Origin: CAYLOP01 sp964385305
GTDB taxonomy: Bacteria > Chloroflexota > Anaerolineae > Anaerolineales > E44-bin32
Assembly: GCA_964385305.1 (NCBI GenBank)
Contig: CAYLOP010000056.1
Coordinates: 1-18,397 of the forward strand
Reading direction: 5' to 3'
Length of the DNA: 18,397 bases
Part shown: piece by piece, positions 1-6,530 of the stretch
How positions within the stretch are numbered: position 1 is the first letter of the stretch
Layout of the letters: every line of letters begins with the position of its first letter
Translations under genes and position numbers: made by a program
The notes under the pieces: generated by a model
Told to the model about the DNA's origin: nothing
Seen by the model: the letters and a program-made list of their open reading frames with translations, nothing else
Database searches by the model: none

Positions 1-67
1 ATTCCATGCCTCTCAAACGGCACATACGTTAGCAGAAAAGACAAGGCATGTCAAGTGGGCTCAAGGT

Positions 68-81
68 CGTTCACACGAACG
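68..81 (-). terminator. Weak hairpin after the LCP-like gene (possible terminator)
   Basis: Five-base arms (CGTTC/GAACG) around a four-base loop lie 10-23 bases beyond the stop codon of the minus-strand LCP-like gene. No T-run follows on the minus strand, so intrinsic termination is doubtful. The rest of positions 1-90 shows no gene I can support. Confidence 0.2.
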
Positions 82-90
82 TCATGATAC

Positions 91-882
91 TCAAGGCTCA
101 TCCCAGGGGATGACGTGAAATGTCCGTTGGCGGAGGGGCAGCAGGTGAGCGAGCATCGCAAACAGGTGGTCCGTCTGCTGAGATGTGTAAGCATGTTCTG
201 GGACCAGTGCGATTAAAGGTGTTAATTCCAGTGTGTCCTCAAGATAGGAAGCTTGTGTCACCATCGCTTCAAGGATGTGTACTTGGATGCTGAGGGATGT
301 ATCGGGATCATCATTCAGCAGTCGAAGGACGCCCAACACGGCGTCTCCATTCAGGCGTTCACCGCTGAGTACAACCCCGCCCATGAAGTCGATAACCTCC
401 GAGAAGCCCGCTTCATCAAGTACAATCACGGCTTCTGGTTCCCCCGGGGGAACCTGCTGCAGCACAGAAAGGAATAGTGGGGAGACACCGTCTTCTTGAG
501 ACCAGCGAAAGAGATCATTCAGCGGTGCGGAAGACGTGCTGCCGATTTGAGCATCAACTGGAAAGCCGTAAAGCGTGATGGCTTCGCCGGATTCATCATA
601 GGTTGCAAGCCAAACAGCACGAAGGGCTGCGTTTTCGGATTCGATTTCATCAACGCCTAGAATTAAAACAGAGGTCAGATCTGATTGTTGTAAGGCGGGT
701 GAACCATTAGCCACCGCATCGGGCTCGACGACCGCAGTGCCTTGATCGCTTCCCTCACGGTTCACCCCACGCAGGAGTGCATTTAGGAACCCGACAACGA
801 AACAGAGAAGAATGATGAAAAGGAAAGTGATTGCGGGCGGTTTTTTTCTCATAGTGACTGGGCTTGCGGCGTAATCACGCAC
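91..882 (-). CDS. Degenerate LCP (LytR-CpsA-Psr) family membrane protein
   Basis: The protein has one N-terminal membrane helix (about residues 17-37, after a basic RKK stretch) and an extracytoplasmic region that follows the LCP fold order. VLILGVD opens the domain, ITLYGFPVDA stands where LCP enzymes have ITLxSIPRDT, and AVIVLDEAGFSEVIDFMGGV matches the 'gF..ivDalGGV' segment. A 'LNGDAVLGVLRLLNDDPD' stretch then corresponds to 'LnGeqALaYvR.R.dDp'. LCP enzymes join wall polymers to peptidoglycan using conserved arginines for the pyrophosphate. Here the SIPRD arginine is Val and the RxxRQ cluster is SLSIQ, so catalysis is unlikely and a binding or structural role is more plausible. The longest reading starts at GTG 882; an ATG at 852, just before the membrane helix, is equally possible, and neither has a clear ribosome site. 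The gene lies after the ftsZ block but has its own candidate promoter. Confidence 0.7.
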   Translation of the reverse strand: MRDYAASPVTMRKKPPAITFLFIILLCFVVGFLNALLRGVNREGSDQGTAVVEPDAVANGSPALQQSDLTSVLILGVDEIESENAALRAVWLATYDESGEAITLYGFPVDAQIGSTSSAPLNDLFRWSQEDGVSPLFLSVLQQVPPGEPEAVIVLDEAGFSEVIDFMGGVVLSGERLNGDAVLGVLRLLNDDPDTSLSIQVHILEAMVTQASYLEDTLELTPLIALVPEHAYTSQQTDHLFAMLAHLLPLRQRTFHVIPWDEP

Positions 883-894
883 ACAAGCTACCGG

Positions 895-923
895 ATTGTA
901 CTCCGTGTGTGCACGAGCCGCAA
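895..923 (-). promoter_or_regulatory. Candidate sigma-70-type promoter for the LCP-like gene
   Basis: On the minus strand TTGCGG (918-923) and TACAAT (895-900) are separated by exactly 17 bases. The -10 matches the consensus at 5 of 6 positions, the -35 at 3 of 6. The expected start, near 888, would leave a leader of about 6 nt for GTG 882 or about 36 nt for ATG 852. It would uncouple this gene from the sigma-54-linked genes upstream. Confidence 0.45.
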
Positions 924-943
924 TTGGAATGGCGAAAGGAGCA

Positions 944-1147
944 TTAGAAGATGAGGTTCACCAGCAACAACTCCGCCAGGATCCGTCCCAGAAAGTATGC
1001 CATCACAGCTGCAAGTGCAATGGGTGTGTAGAGGACGAGGCGATGTAAGCTGGATTTGTTCCTTACCGCAATCCCAGTGAGTTTTGCGGCTGCTCGCCAG
1101 AAGCCCAATTGAACTGCTGTCATCGTTCGAGAAAGTGCAGTATCCAT
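944..1147 (-). CDS. Small single-helix membrane protein (67 aa), unknown function
   Basis: I do not recognise a family. The first ~36 residues are basic and amphipathic, with several Arg and Lys and no acidic residues after Asp2. Residues ~38-67 are a long hydrophobic helix running to the C-terminus, so this resembles a small tail-anchored or single-pass protein with its N-terminus probably in the cytoplasm. It begins two bases after the stop of the 77-residue protein gene, so translation is likely coupled; no separate Shine-Dalgarno is visible. A second in-frame Met (residue 9) is an alternative start. It is the last gene of the tight ftsZ cluster, before a 61-base gap. Confidence 0.55.
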   Translation of the reverse strand: MDTALSRTMTAVQLGFWRAAAKLTGIAVRNKSSLHRLVLYTPIALAAVMAYFLGRILAELLLVNLIF

Positions 1148-1149
1148 GG

Positions 1150-1383
1150 CTATTTTGATGTACTCATTCGGATAACGCGTCCGCTCTCGTCAGCGACGAC
1201 GCGTACGATCCGGCTAATTTCTCGTCCACCAGGTAATTCGGCTTTCCCTTTGTAGGTGAGAACGAAGCTGGGATCGTCGGAAGATGAATTACCTTGGCGA
1301 CGGATAGTGGGTTGGACCCCAACCATCTCGGGAAATTTCTTTGCTACATGGCGGCTGACTTGTTCAAGGGTTGCCTTGTCCAT
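1150..1383 (-). CDS. 77-aa protein homologous to the C-terminal domain of the C25-like peptidase
   Basis: This soluble basic protein has no signal peptide or membrane segment. It aligns with the last ~96 residues of the peptidase encoded at 3825-6530. Residues 6-30 align without gaps to peptidase residues 811-835 with 8 of 25 identities (L, V, V, P, M, I, R, Q). Residues 59-77 align with 883-901, both ending at the C-terminus (R, D, G, V, S identical, most others conservative). The peptidase copy has about 20 extra residues in between, including two cysteines. No named family comes to mind. A stand-alone copy of a partner's domain in one locus suggests competition, dimerisation or a shared ligand. 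The start ATG has an AGGA seven bases upstream, and the gene follows ftsZ by nine bases. Confidence 0.7.
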   Translation of the reverse strand: MDKATLEQVSRHVAKKFPEMVGVQPTIRRQGNSSSDDPSFVLTYKGKAELPGGREISRIVRVVADESGRVIRMSTSK

Positions 1384-1392
1384 TTCACATCC

Positions 1393-2514
1393 TCAGCCGA
1401 TCGCGATTCGGCGCCTCAAAAAAGTAGGCAGATCCAGGTTGTCGCTTGGCGCCGCGTCCTCGGCGATTTCCTGCGGAACCGTTTCAACAGTGTCAGCCAG
1501 GTTGAGGTTGCTCACAGGCCGCCCACCGATTCCGGTGATGATCAAAATGACCTGCGCGCGCCCTGTCATAAATTCGTCGGTGCTCGCACCCAAGATAAGG
1601 TCCGCGTCTGGCGGAAGCGAAGCACGTAATTCCGTGACCGCTTCACCAACTTCAAAAAGCGTTAGGTCCTCTCCACCGGTGTAATGCACGAGCACGCCGG
1701 AAGCTTGATCCAGGCTGTTGATTTCCAGCAGCGGATGATGCAGAGCTTGCTGGATTGCTGCCTGGGCTTTATCCTCGCCCTCACCAAGGCCGATGGCCAT
1801 GAATGAGCCGCCGCCATTGAGCATCAACTTCCGAACGTGGGCGAAATCGACATTGATCAATCCCGGCTGCGTGATCAACTCTGTAATCCCTTGCACTCCC
1901 TGACGCAGAACGTCATCCGCCAGGCGGAATGCGACTTCCAGGCTGAGTTCCTTCGGCACAACCTGCAATAGGCGGTCGTTAGGAACCGTGATCAGTGTAT
2001 TGGCGTAGGGCTGTAAGGCTCGAACGCCATCCATTGCGTTCTTTGCGCGGCGCGTCATCTCGAAACCAAAAGGCAAGGTGACAACGGCGATAACCAAGGC
2101 GCCCAATTCCCGGGCGATCTCAGCAGCGACAGGGGCGGCGCCTGTACCGGTTCCGCCACCCATTCCCGCCGTGATGAACACCATATCGGCATCCTTCAAA
2201 GCCGCCGCGATCTCCCGGCTGCTCTCCAGCGCGGCAGCCTTTCCAACCTTGGGATCTCCACCAGCACCCAGTCCACGGGTGACTCGAGGTCCTAGTTGGA
2301 GCTGCGTTGGTGCCATGCTTGAGGCGAGCGCTTGCCGGTCGGTGTTTGCCGCGATGAACTCAACATGCGTGAGACCCAATTCAATCATGCGATTGATTGC
2401 ATTTGAGCCGCCGCCACCAAGGCCTAACACCTTGATCCGTACATGACCGAGCTTTTCTAAACTCGCCGAATCGGCGGTTTGAGTTTGAGGTTGTGGATAG
2501 GCGAATTCAAGCAT
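1393..2514 (-). CDS. ftsZ: FtsZ, tubulin-like GTPase with altered T7 catalytic loop
   Basis: A full-length FtsZ of 373 residues. It has the GGGGSNA nucleotide loop (33-39), GLGAGGDP (81-88), the tubulin signature GGGTGTG (119-125) and PNDRLL. A short linker leads to a conserved tail peptide, DLPTFLRRR (361-369), the FtsA/SepF-binding type. FtsZ forms the GTP-dependent ring that organises division. The T7 loop, which supplies catalytic acidic residues to the neighbouring subunit, reads NVDFAHV rather than the usual NxDFADV. Asp223 is kept, but the second Asp (E. coli Asp212) is His226, encoded by CAC. GTP hydrolysis could therefore be reduced. ATG 2514 is preferred over an in-frame TTG at 2526 because GGAG lies six bases upstream of it. 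The start overlaps the end of the TIM-barrel gene by 8 bases. Whether the genome has a second, standard ftsZ cannot be seen here. Confidence 0.93.
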   Translation of the reverse strand: MLEFAYPQPQTQTADSASLEKLGHVRIKVLGLGGGGSNAINRMIELGLTHVEFIAANTDRQALASSMAPTQLQLGPRVTRGLGAGGDPKVGKAAALESSREIAAALKDADMVFITAGMGGGTGTGAAPVAAEIARELGALVIAVVTLPFGFEMTRRAKNAMDGVRALQPYANTLITVPNDRLLQVVPKELSLEVAFRLADDVLRQGVQGITELITQPGLINVDFAHVRKLMLNGGGSFMAIGLGEGEDKAQAAIQQALHHPLLEINSLDQASGVLVHYTGGEDLTLFEVGEAVTELRASLPPDADLILGASTDEFMTGRAQVILIITGIGGRPVSNLNLADTVETVPQEIAEDAAPSDNLDLPTFLRRRIAIG

Positions 2515-3775
2515 TGAAAACTCCAAAAGGTGAGCGTGATTGACACTGCTTCGGCTCGTCGGTCAAGCGTTCAACCGTACAGCCGTCTTCCTGCAGCGTC
2601 TGCTCCAAACTACTCGGTATGGATGCCGCGTCACCATAGATCGTGACTTTTTTAGCCATGCGCGCTTCCTGAACCGAAAAACCGACAACGGGTTGTTGTG
2701 AAAGAACAAATGGAAAGATCGCCTGCCAGGCAGCATCGGAACGATCCCCGAACTTCTCGGGGAGCAGCAGATAGTGTGAGAGAGGCTTTACTACGTCTGG
2801 CGGTGGTGATTTGGACGGTAACAACGAGGAAAGGCGCCTAACCGCAGCGACGATTGGGCGGGGCTCATGCTTTGTGTGGAACCAGGCAGATGCGTGCTCT
2901 GCGTTCTCTGGCGTCGAACAGAGGTGATAGAAAGAGAAGTTCAAGACTGTCTCTGGGATCTGCGTGGTTCCCAATGCACGTACGATGGAAACGTTTTGCT
3001 CGGTGTAGGGATCGCTTCTTGGACTCTGTTCCTCATGAGAAGGCAGAGCTCCGCCAGCAACGACGAGCATAGGAAGAGGCTTGCCGAGCAATTTCGCCGC
3101 CACTTCCGCATACCATTCATAGAGGTTGAAGCCTTTATGATTTTCGCAGCCTGTCGGGGTGTGGTAGGGCTGCGCCTCCGGCCATTGCGCCACGCCACCC
3201 GAGCCCCACTCGATCGGTTTGCCGTAGGTCCAGGCATAGATTGCGAGTGTAAGCCGTTCGAGCAGATCTCGCTGGCCGCGCCGGGCAATCGATTCGAGGG
3301 CTGCTTCGAGAAACGCTAGGTCCCAATAATCTCCACCAGGTTCGAGCGCGGGGAAAACGGGCTCCAGCCCCACGTCAGCTTGGGCAAGGAGAAGCGGAAG
3401 ACAGCGATCGATGAAGCGCTCGACCAGAGACTTGCGTCCCCAATCTGCGCTCTCCCAATTAGCACGAAGATTCGGACGGTCGTAAACGATGACATAGCGG
3501 GCGCCCCATTGCTGGTAGCTCCCAAGCAATGGTTTCAGCGTTCGCTCTGTGAGGCTGCCAACCTTAGAAGGGATGTGGACGACCGGTTCAATGCCAGCTT
3601 CTTTAAGACCGAGGATGAAGGCTTCCGGAACGGCACGCACTGGCGAGGCTTTCATGACAAGCCAGTGTGCTCCCAATGCCTTAAGCTCCGGCAGCCAGGT
3701 CGCCAGATCTGCCTGGGTGTAGTGCACATCCTCAGGGTCGTAGTACCATCCTAGCCGAGCGGTCGAAAGGGTCAT
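2507..3775 (-). CDS. Predicted TIM-barrel, glycosidase-like protein, cytoplasmic, unknown substrate
   Basis: The 422-residue protein has no signal peptide. Residues ~7-285 alternate strands and helices as in a (beta/alpha)8 barrel: RLGWYY, HWLVMKA, EPVVHIP, YVIVYDRP, GLEPVFPA, LAIYAWTYG, PMLVVAGG and VLNFSFYH are the likely strands. The overall style resembles glycoside-hydrolase-type barrels, but I cannot identify a catalytic pair or a numbered family. After a proline-rich link (~320-328), residues ~332-405 form a second alpha/beta region. Its end, VTIYGDAASIP...LQEDGCTVERL, loosely recalls cell-wall-binding repeat 2 modules; that similarity is tentative. ATG 3775 has AAGGAG 11 bases upstream. 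A sigma-54-type promoter lies just before it, making this the first gene of the ftsZ block, and its 3' end overlaps ftsZ. Confidence 0.65.
   Translation of the reverse strand: MTLSTARLGWYYDPEDVHYTQADLATWLPELKALGAHWLVMKASPVRAVPEAFILGLKEAGIEPVVHIPSKVGSLTERTLKPLLGSYQQWGARYVIVYDRPNLRANWESADWGRKSLVERFIDRCLPLLLAQADVGLEPVFPALEPGGDYWDLAFLEAALESIARRGQRDLLERLTLAIYAWTYGKPIEWGSGGVAQWPEAQPYHTPTGCENHKGFNLYEWYAEVAAKLLGKPLPMLVVAGGALPSHEEQSPRSDPYTEQNVSIVRALGTTQIPETVLNFSFYHLCSTPENAEHASAWFHTKHEPRPIVAAVRRLSSLLPSKSPPPDVVKPLSHYLLLPEKFGDRSDAAWQAIFPFVLSQQPVVGFSVQEARMAKKVTIYGDAASIPSSLEQTLQEDGCTVERLTDEPKQCQSRSPFGVFNA
2521..2524 (-). promoter_or_regulatory. Ribosome binding site of ftsZ (GGAG)
   Basis: GGAG on the minus strand, six bases before ATG 2514, decides the ftsZ start. 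The TTG at 2526 would place this site inside the coding region. The site lies inside the 3' end of the preceding gene, typical of translational coupling. Confidence 0.7.
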
Positions 3776-3803
3776 GGGCAGTGGTTCTCCTTATCGTTGA
3801 GGA

Positions 3804-3819
3804 TGCAAGAATTGTGCCG
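3804..3819 (-). promoter_or_regulatory. Sigma-54-type promoter upstream of the TIM-barrel/ftsZ block
   Basis: Minus strand CGGCACAATTCTTGCA keeps the GG and GC doublets exactly ten bases apart and matches TGGCAC-N5-TTGCA except for the first base. It lies wholly in the 49-base gap between the peptidase gene and the TIM-barrel gene. The predicted start, about 3793, falls immediately before the AAGGAG ribosome site (3787-3792), so the leader would be very short. Confidence 0.75.
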
Positions 3820-3824
3820 CTTTA

Positions 3825-6530
3825 TTATCGCGATACAGTGAGCTTCAAGACCTTGCCTGCCTGATCCAGAGTGATGCGGGCGAAGTTTGGGTGGCGGCGA
3901 TTTGCAGCCTCAACATGCTTTGTAAAGGTCACAACCGTCGTGTTCTTACCCATACGGGCTATTTTCTGCATGCTAAGCGTGTTCGTGGGGCAGATATGGC
4001 CCTCGCCATCGCAGCCGTAATATTGTTGTCGGTGAATTCGACAATTCGCATCTGCCATCCCTGGGAGGTATTGCGAAACGATGGACTTGACACGCGCGAG
4101 ATCGGCTAGGTTGAAGGTGTGGTCATCTGCATCCTTCGACGCCCAAACCGTCTTCATATGCTTGGGGCGAGTTTTCCGGCGAATGATGACCTTCTGACCG
4201 TAGCGAGGGGCGATATAGGTTGGACTGAAGAGCGGGTCGCCGTAGAGCACGAAGGAAATCAAGGTCTTCTGATCTTCACCGTCAAGAAAGCCATAGCGAC
4301 GGTGCATCTCAGCTGCCAGGTTCAGCTTCGCCCTGCGCAAGGCTTCCCCAACAGGCAACGCTTGCGCAAGTTGTTCCCAGTACAGCCGGCCAAGCAAGTC
4401 TGCGGCGATGAGCGGAGTGGTTATCGAGCCATAGGAGATCTTCGTAGAACCGACTACAGTCCGTGTCCCGGAGGCCAAAAATTTTAAGCTGAGGGCTGTA
4501 TCCTTATCCTTACCGATCGTGTTAGCGCCATAGCATGCTTCGGTAAACACGATTTTGGGCGCGTTTCCACTGTCCACAACATCTTGGGGGCGGAAAGCGA
4601 TCGGAAATTCAGGGCCGGCAGACTCATCTTCCATCGGGTCACGCTGTCCAAACCATTCCGGTGCATCTTCCAATCCATGCAAGTTGAAGTAAGTGAGACG
4701 GAGAGGCCTTGTTGTGATCGATGGCAAACGTTCTGCATCTGTCGGGGGGGATGTAAGCATGATTCCTGGATCGCTGATGGCCTTAAACACAGCGATAGAG
4801 GCTTTGCGCCAGATGCTTGCGCTGAAACCCAGGGAATGCTGCTGATGGCGGAGAAGCCATCCGAAGCGGTTTGCGAGCCAATGACGTAGGCGCGTTGCGA
4901 TGTTACGGGGTTGCAGCGTGATGTAATGATCGTCGATTGCGGTACGCAGCATGCTTATCAGAAGATCGGGGTCTTCGTTTGACGGCAGCCTCCCAGTAGG
5001 CCATTCGGGTGCGAAGTAATTCTCATCTGTGGTCGCGTATGGATTATCGGAGAAAACGAATTCGTCGTCGTCATCTATCGGATTGGGAAGTTTATGGAAG
5101 GGGATGATGTTGTCCCCGCCCACGATCAGCAATGCACCGATCATCTCGGCTCGAGTTGCAAGCGCCTTATCGAGATCTGCGAGGCGAAGTTTGATCTGCC
5201 AAGCATTGGCTGGATCCGCGGCCGTCAGCCCGAAGGGTTCGAGGGTGGCAGGATCGTCCACGTAGATGCGGTAGGCGGTCCATCCCGGACGTCTGCGAAC
5301 GATCTCTACAAGGGACATAACCGCCTCGTCGATGCGCTTGAAGCGCTCCTCACCAAAGGTCTGATGCAGTTGGGTGTGGCTGGAAACCACGATATAGGCT
5401 GGCACACGACCGTCTTCATCCGGACGTTGACGACGGGCGTTTACACGTTCTGCAAGGCGGCGAAATTCCTGTTCAACCTCATAGAGCGTGGTTTCGATGT
5501 TCTCCTCTTCGACCTCCGTCTCAGGCGCGCGATCTCCAGGGTCAGGACCTTGAAATGCTTCCCACGGTTTAGGATCCAGGCCAGGAATAACCTGTTCACT
5601 TGTCCCCGTCTCTTTAGGCCGCTTTGAAACTTCGGTCTCCTGCGCGTCGTGTATGACTGGTGATGTTTCGGATTCAGGATCGACGATCTCTTTTGCTGTG
5701 CTATCAGAAGGGATCGAGTTTTGCTCGGCTTCGGCTTTTTCAGGTTTATGACCGCCGCTCAGCATGGTATTCCCCATCAGCGCAGCGATCTCGGCGGGGA
5801 TGGGGCGATCCAGGTCTCCTGTAAGACTTGCAGGCCATAAATCTCGATAGGGGTGGTCTGCACCCAATGTCCTTTTTGTCACGGAACCCAAAGGATCGTC
5901 GCTTACAGCCTGATGGAGATAGGAGACCCCTCGACTTGTTATCCCCTGCGCGAGCAGATCCTCAGCAAGCAATACCCTGAACACAATACATTCGGGCCAG
6001 CGGTCGTGACCAGCTTGTGCGAGCGCGTAGGCCGCTGTTCGGTTTCCTTCCGCGATCTGCGTCTTCACCGCGACGAGGGTGGGGAGCGGGAGGTTGGGGT
6101 CGGCGTTGAGCGCTTCTTGCGCCTTTGCCATAGCCGCGCTCCGATCACCGAGGGACAGCAGGCGTAATGCCTCATGTAGAGAGACTGACCATGAGGGGGC
6201 ATGCTCTGGATCGGGGCTCTGCCCTCTAAGGACGGCCGCGCAGGCGTTGTATACCTTCGCGCGAATGGCATCGCCAACGGCATGACATCCTCGTGCTAAG
6301 GTTTCATAGGCTTCTAGAAACTCGGGATCTTGGATCACCAGTTTTGTGGCACGATCGATCGCTCCCGGGTAATTTGACTGCTCCATCTCCGCGAGTGCGA
6401 GATAACGCTGAACCTCAAGATCGCCTGGCCAATCCGCCAACCAATCAAGCGCGATAGCGCTCACAAAGTCGGGTCGGTTCGCTACTTGTCCGGCTTTCAA
6501 GATCTTGATGAATTGCTTTCGTGGGATCAT
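3825..6530 (-). CDS. TPR protein with C25/gingipain-like caspase-fold peptidase domain
   Basis: The 901-residue protein has no signal peptide and is predicted cytoplasmic. Residues ~1-225 are TPR-like helices. Residues ~255-345 are a charged, low-complexity linker rich in Glu, Ser and Pro. Residues ~375-775 match the clan CD peptidase C25 layout: LLIVGGDNIIPF (467-478), SDNPYA and PTGRLPS (511-517), then NLHG with candidate catalytic His618. FTEACYG follows with candidate nucleophile Cys666, and FVLYGDPLF (760-768) is the usual closing motif. Known C25 enzymes (gingipains) are secreted Arg/Lys-specific proteases; a cytoplasmic, TPR-bearing form suggests regulated cleavage of intracellular targets. 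The C-terminal ~96 residues form a separate domain, shared with the 77-residue protein, that carries Cys830, Cys840, Cys847, His833 and His845. The start overlaps the giant TPR gene by four bases (ATGA), so the two are translationally coupled. A CHAT peptidase is the main alternative; the GGD...SDNxY...GRLP order favours C25. Confidence 0.88.
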   Translation of the reverse strand: MIPRKQFIKILKAGQVANRPDFVSAIALDWLADWPGDLEVQRYLALAEMEQSNYPGAIDRATKLVIQDPEFLEAYETLARGCHAVGDAIRAKVYNACAAVLRGQSPDPEHAPSWSVSLHEALRLLSLGDRSAAMAKAQEALNADPNLPLPTLVAVKTQIAEGNRTAAYALAQAGHDRWPECIVFRVLLAEDLLAQGITSRGVSYLHQAVSDDPLGSVTKRTLGADHPYRDLWPASLTGDLDRPIPAEIAALMGNTMLSGGHKPEKAEAEQNSIPSDSTAKEIVDPESETSPVIHDAQETEVSKRPKETGTSEQVIPGLDPKPWEAFQGPDPGDRAPETEVEEENIETTLYEVEQEFRRLAERVNARRQRPDEDGRVPAYIVVSSHTQLHQTFGEERFKRIDEAVMSLVEIVRRRPGWTAYRIYVDDPATLEPFGLTAADPANAWQIKLRLADLDKALATRAEMIGALLIVGGDNIIPFHKLPNPIDDDDEFVFSDNPYATTDENYFAPEWPTGRLPSNEDPDLLISMLRTAIDDHYITLQPRNIATRLRHWLANRFGWLLRHQQHSLGFSASIWRKASIAVFKAISDPGIMLTSPPTDAERLPSITTRPLRLTYFNLHGLEDAPEWFGQRDPMEDESAGPEFPIAFRPQDVVDSGNAPKIVFTEACYGANTIGKDKDTALSLKFLASGTRTVVGSTKISYGSITTPLIAADLLGRLYWEQLAQALPVGEALRRAKLNLAAEMHRRYGFLDGEDQKTLISFVLYGDPLFSPTYIAPRYGQKVIIRRKTRPKHMKTVWASKDADDHTFNLADLARVKSIVSQYLPGMADANCRIHRQQYYGCDGEGHICPTNTLSMQKIARMGKNTTVVTFTKHVEAANRRHPNFARITLDQAGKVLKLTVSR

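Noticed and set aside
19..34. Sigma-54-like sequence on the plus strand (GGCACATACGTTAGCA)
   Set aside because: GG and GC are eleven bases apart instead of ten, and no plus-strand gene follows.
944..1383. Toxin-antitoxin pair formed by the 67- and 77-residue proteins
   Set aside because: The size and two-base spacing fit, but the 77-residue protein is explained by homology to the peptidase C-terminal domain, and neither resembles a known toxin or antitoxin.
5094..5627. Plus-strand open frame of 177 codons opposite the peptidase gene
   Set aside because: It overlaps the GGD and SDNPYA peptidase motifs on the other strand and shows no protein-like pattern of its own.
3825..6530. CHAT peptidase assignment
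   Set aside because: CHAT shares the HG and Cys motifs, but the upstream GGDNIIPF, SDNPYA and GRLP order is the C25 pattern.
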